From Anoplolepis gracilipes (taxonomy: Eukaryota; Arthropoda; Insecta; Hymenoptera; Formicidae): a DNA stretch of 64,000 bases. Where the stretch lies: NCBI RefSeq assembly GCF_047496725.1, contig NC_132982.1, forward strand, positions 6,341,001 through 6,405,000. Reading direction: 5' to 3'. Positions 60,975 to 64,000 of this stretch are shown here, piece by piece. Every line of letters starts with the position of its first letter. The first letter of the stretch is position 1. The position numbers and the translations under genes were made by a program. The notes below the pieces were generated by a model that saw only the letters and a list, made by a program, of their open reading frames with translations, did not search any database and had not been told where the DNA came from.

Positions 60975-63042
60975 TGATAACGGGTCGCGTTCGGTCCTGC
61001 GATAGTTCGCGATTCGATCCTGTGACTTGAGTCGAGTCACCGGGAGACTCGCGAAAGTGACCATCGACGACGTGTGCCTGATACGTCCTAGTGATCCGTG
61101 AGACTTTAATATACTTGTAATGCGTATATACGTGCGAGAGGAAGGTGTCGCGCGAAGGTGGAAGGCAAAGGGACGAAGGGAGAAACTCTCTCATTCCTCC
61201 TCTCCCGGTGCTATTATCTTGAGGAGAGATTCGGGAGACTCTCAATGTTGGATTATCGTCCGTCCTCTGTCGCTCTGCGTAAAAAGCGAGAGATGTATGT
61301 TAGATGATGGACATTGAGTCCGATGATCCCGTTGACACTACACTCCGTTGTTGCGTTCCTCTCGTCGACAGCATGATTTCTTCGCTGACGCGCATCACTA
61401 GGTTTGGCTTTCGGAATTTGGCTTTCGTTTGTATCGTGCGAGAAAGTGTACGAGTCTCTTCTAGTTGACACGATACATCCCGGAAGTTTGCGCCGTGACA
61501 ACATCTATTCATGAGGAGCGTCGATGTAGCGACTTCGATTGATCGGAATTTGTCGCGGAGAGGATAGGACTCTCAACAACACTACGAAACAAGAAATGCG
61601 CAATTCTGTTTCCAGATGTATGATAAACTCTCGATTTTCTGTCGGAAGAAAGATTCTAAGTTTTGAATTTCGATACAGCGAATATCATTCAATTAAATAT
61701 ATTTTTTTTATTTTATTTTTTTTCCTCTTCATGTATATTTTATCGTACCTTTATTTTCTTCCTCATCATGTATATATTATATCGTACCTACATTTCGTAA
61801 TAATATATACGCTATGTTGTTAGAGAAAATTCAACAGAGCTATGTATCGGACAAAGAAAAGATTGCAGGAAGCTTTAGATAGAATTATTGACATAAAATC
61901 TCGCGGGAAATTCAACGTTACAATATTTGCTCGATGAAGGTAACGTGATTTTTTTGCATGTTGTTCGACTTGTTAACGTCATTTCTTACACTACCTTTCG
62001 CGACGAACAACTTTTCCTTAAAGTAACACAATGTTTCTTTGGTAACAAGCAAGATAATTGCAGCAAATTCTATGCTATAAACGTAAAAAGCAACTAAAAT
62101 ATAAATAAACAATATTGAATATTGCAATAATAATGCAAAAATCGAGAGTCCATCATTTTTCTAAGTGAAACCTTTTCCGACTCTACAGTTGTAGCCGTAA
62201 CTCTACGGACGTGCTTGTAAATATATGCAAAACGTATTTATTATACTTCGCGGAGTTACGTGCTATCTTTCGAGAAGTTTTGAGAGTAATGGCTTCCGTG
62301 GCATCCTCTTTCTCCATGTGGCACGGAGCAGAAATGGGTAAAACGGCCAATATTTTATTTTCAAATACATTGTGAAATTGCTTGATTTTTACATGATAAT
62401 CCGACGTAGCCGCGAGGGCTAACTTTTCAATCATATTTGCGGTTTTACGTTCACGTTCAGTAAAATGGCATATTATCATTTTTAATGTTAAAGGTATACG
62501 ATAAATAAGAGCTTAATTCTGTTCCATTGACACTTTTTATTCTTATTTAGTCTCATAATAATTGTATACCGCGCGGTTGCATCAATTTTAAGCTTCTAAA
62601 AGATCTAGGTTTTCTTAATTTATTCAAAGAATATCAAGAGGAAAAAATCGCACGGTATATTTTGTATAACAAATTTATATAAATACGACACGGTGCATTT
62701 TATTGCCCAATTTTGCTCGGTGTTTCGGTCAAAGCCATACGTGACAATGTTTCCGTTTCGCAAATATGACTGTCCACAAAAAGCTTTTGTACAAGATAAA
62801 AATATGACAGGGAATCATCGCGCAACTGCCATTAGCGAGACCCGGCGCGTCCGGCCTCGCTTCCTGTCTCTCCCGGAAAAATCGCCTCGCGTAACTTATA
62901 GTACACCCGATAGAGTTGCAATTCACTTTGGTCATATCGTCGATTTTGATCGACGGAGTGGCACTAACGTGTTCCAGGGAGGCGGAAGGAGACAGTTTTC
63001 TCTCTTCTCCTTCTTTTACTTTTTCTTCTCTTTTTCTTTATT
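60975..63042 (+). other. Fur1 3' UTR and downstream DNA
   Basis: The first 600 bases after the Fur1 TGA are GC-rich like exon B and probably 3' UTR. A candidate AATAAA is at 62104-62109 but the true 3' end is unknown. Open frames on both strands near 60900-61500 have no recognised motif. A plus-strand frame at 62693-63163 runs into a CT repeat and looks non-coding. Confidence 0.45.
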
Positions 63043-63073
63043 CCCCCCCCCCTCTCTCTCTCTCTCTCTCTCG
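63043..63073. repeat. C10 run followed by (CT)n
   Basis: Ten C residues then about ten CT units, inside a longer pyrimidine-rich stretch (about 62990-63160). Confidence 0.9.
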
Positions 63074-63164
63074 CATACTCTTATATGCATGATACACAAA
63101 CTTTCTTCTCTCTTTTTCTCTGTTTATCTTTCTTTATCTTCACTTCCTTGTCTGTCAATCTAAG

Positions 63165-63404
63165 ACTCTTTTCCAACATCCTCAATATCCGACTACCGGC
63201 TCTCTGTCGCATTCTGTTCTGAACCTTCCTCCACGCTTCGTAAGCACTTCGCGTCTCTCCAAGAGAGTATTCGGTAAGCTATCAGCACTGCCGAAACTAG
63301 AAGCTACAGGGAGGTTCTCCGGCTGCCTATATAAACAGTTGGGAACGAAGTACATGAGGCCGCGTGTGGATTTTGGGCGCACATTAAACCCCGAGCTTTA
63401 TTAA
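63165..63404 (+). CDS. Weak candidate terminal exon, unknown product
   Basis: After a very long pyrimidine tract ending CAATCTAAG, an 80-codon frame (79 residues) stays open and ends in TAA at 63402-63404. The translation is basic and balanced, with LSKRVFGKLSALPK, then FSGCLYKQLG and RPRVDFGRTLNPELY at the end. I do not recognise it. The dibasic site and FGR motif recall neuropeptide precursors, but this is weak and the acceptor tract may just be a CT repeat. A minus-strand frame overlaps it. Confidence 0.22.
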   Translation, partial: TLFQHPQYPTTGSLSHSVLNLPPRFVSTSRLSKRVFGKLSALPKLEATGRFSGCLYKQLGTKYMRPRVDFGRTLNPELY

Positions 63405-64000
63405 GATGACCGTGTTTCTAGAAATTTTTACATTAAAGAATAATACGGTTTCTTATTATTAATGAAGTAATATTCGTACACATGGCAGACAGTGTGTAGT
63501 TTTTTTATATAAAAAAAATATAATAAAAATGTAAATTACAATAAAAAAGTATGAAATTTTGCAAACATATTCCGACAGTAAACAATGAAAAGCAATCAAT
63601 GAAACATTCTAGTTTTCTACTCTCTTTCTCTCTCTTTCTCTGTTGAAACATGTGTGAAACTTTATATATATATATATATATATATAAATATTATGCACGA
63701 AAAAAATATCCAAAAATATTTAACTTTTAACGCTTCTTTTTATATTTTGGAAAAAGTTGGGTCATCGGTATAGTGTTGCTCATTCGTGATTCACATTCGG
63801 CCTCGAAGATTACAGTTATATCAAATTTTCGTCACAAAACTTGCTCAAAACGTTAACTATAATGGTAAAAAAAAACTACGTATGTGTCGATCCGCAAGCG
63901 TTTGTAGGTCGGTAGGTAATTAATCGATACGCCTATAGTGCTTAGTTAACTCGACGGCAATAAGAATGCCGCGACGTTAAACGACCCGATATTTTCTGAA
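63405..64000. other. Window end, no gene seen
   Basis: AT-rich DNA with a (TA)n run at 63663-63687 and a short CT run near 63622-63642. No coding region supported. Confidence 0.5.

Noticed and set aside
62693..63163. Plus-strand 156-codon open frame
   Set aside because: Its second half is the translation of a CT/TTC repeat and the first half shows no motif; it is overlapped by a minus-strand frame.

Overview
The window looks like nuclear DNA of an insect, most likely a hymenopteran (ant or bee). It is strongly AT-rich with scattered CpG-rich islands. Genes are split by GT-AG introns of very uneven length, and (TA)n, (GA)n and homopolymer tracts are frequent. No bacterial, viral, CRISPR or rRNA feature was seen, and I recognised no tRNA. 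Exon borders were placed by reading splice sites and checking reading phase by hand against remembered protein families. No search was run.

Layout. (1) 1-11297: no gene supported; it holds a CpG-rich patch (about 776-1225), a 92-base-arm fold-back at 5811-6004 and microsatellites. (2) 11298-19706, minus strand: an 11-exon gene for the axonemal outer-arm dynein intermediate chain 2 (DNAI2). All 11 exons join in phase to 939 codons, including a long Lys/Glu-rich C-terminal extension. (3) 19707-27869: no gene established; a 61-codon ORF at 21298-21483 is noted. (4) 27870-35100, minus strand: a decayed second copy of DNAI2. Counterparts of exons 1 to 8 are present in order and at matching splice positions, but broken by frameshifts, stops and a lost donor. 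(5) 37938-40210, plus strand: a two-exon gene model for a 668-residue Lys/Ser/Cys-rich protein that I do not recognise. (6) 41643-60974, plus strand: most of a furin-like proprotein convertase gene (Fur1). Eight shared exons run from the end of the prodomain through the whole catalytic domain and most of the P domain. They are followed by two alternative last exons: one at 55153-55892 gives a tail with no membrane segment, and one at 60439-60974 gives a tail with a transmembrane segment. The signal peptide and first part of the prodomain were not found. (7) 60975-64000: 3' untranslated or intergenic DNA, with one weak candidate exon near 63165-63404.

How the genes relate. DNAI2 serves motile cilia (in insects, sperm tails and chordotonal neurons), whereas Fur1 acts in the secretory pathway, so no shared pathway is implied. 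The most notable points are the dead dynein paralogue lying upstream of its living relative, the mutually exclusive Fur1 C-terminal exons (each repeating the last P-domain strand), a perfect 74-bp palindrome in a Fur1 intron, and the fold-back at 5811-6004.
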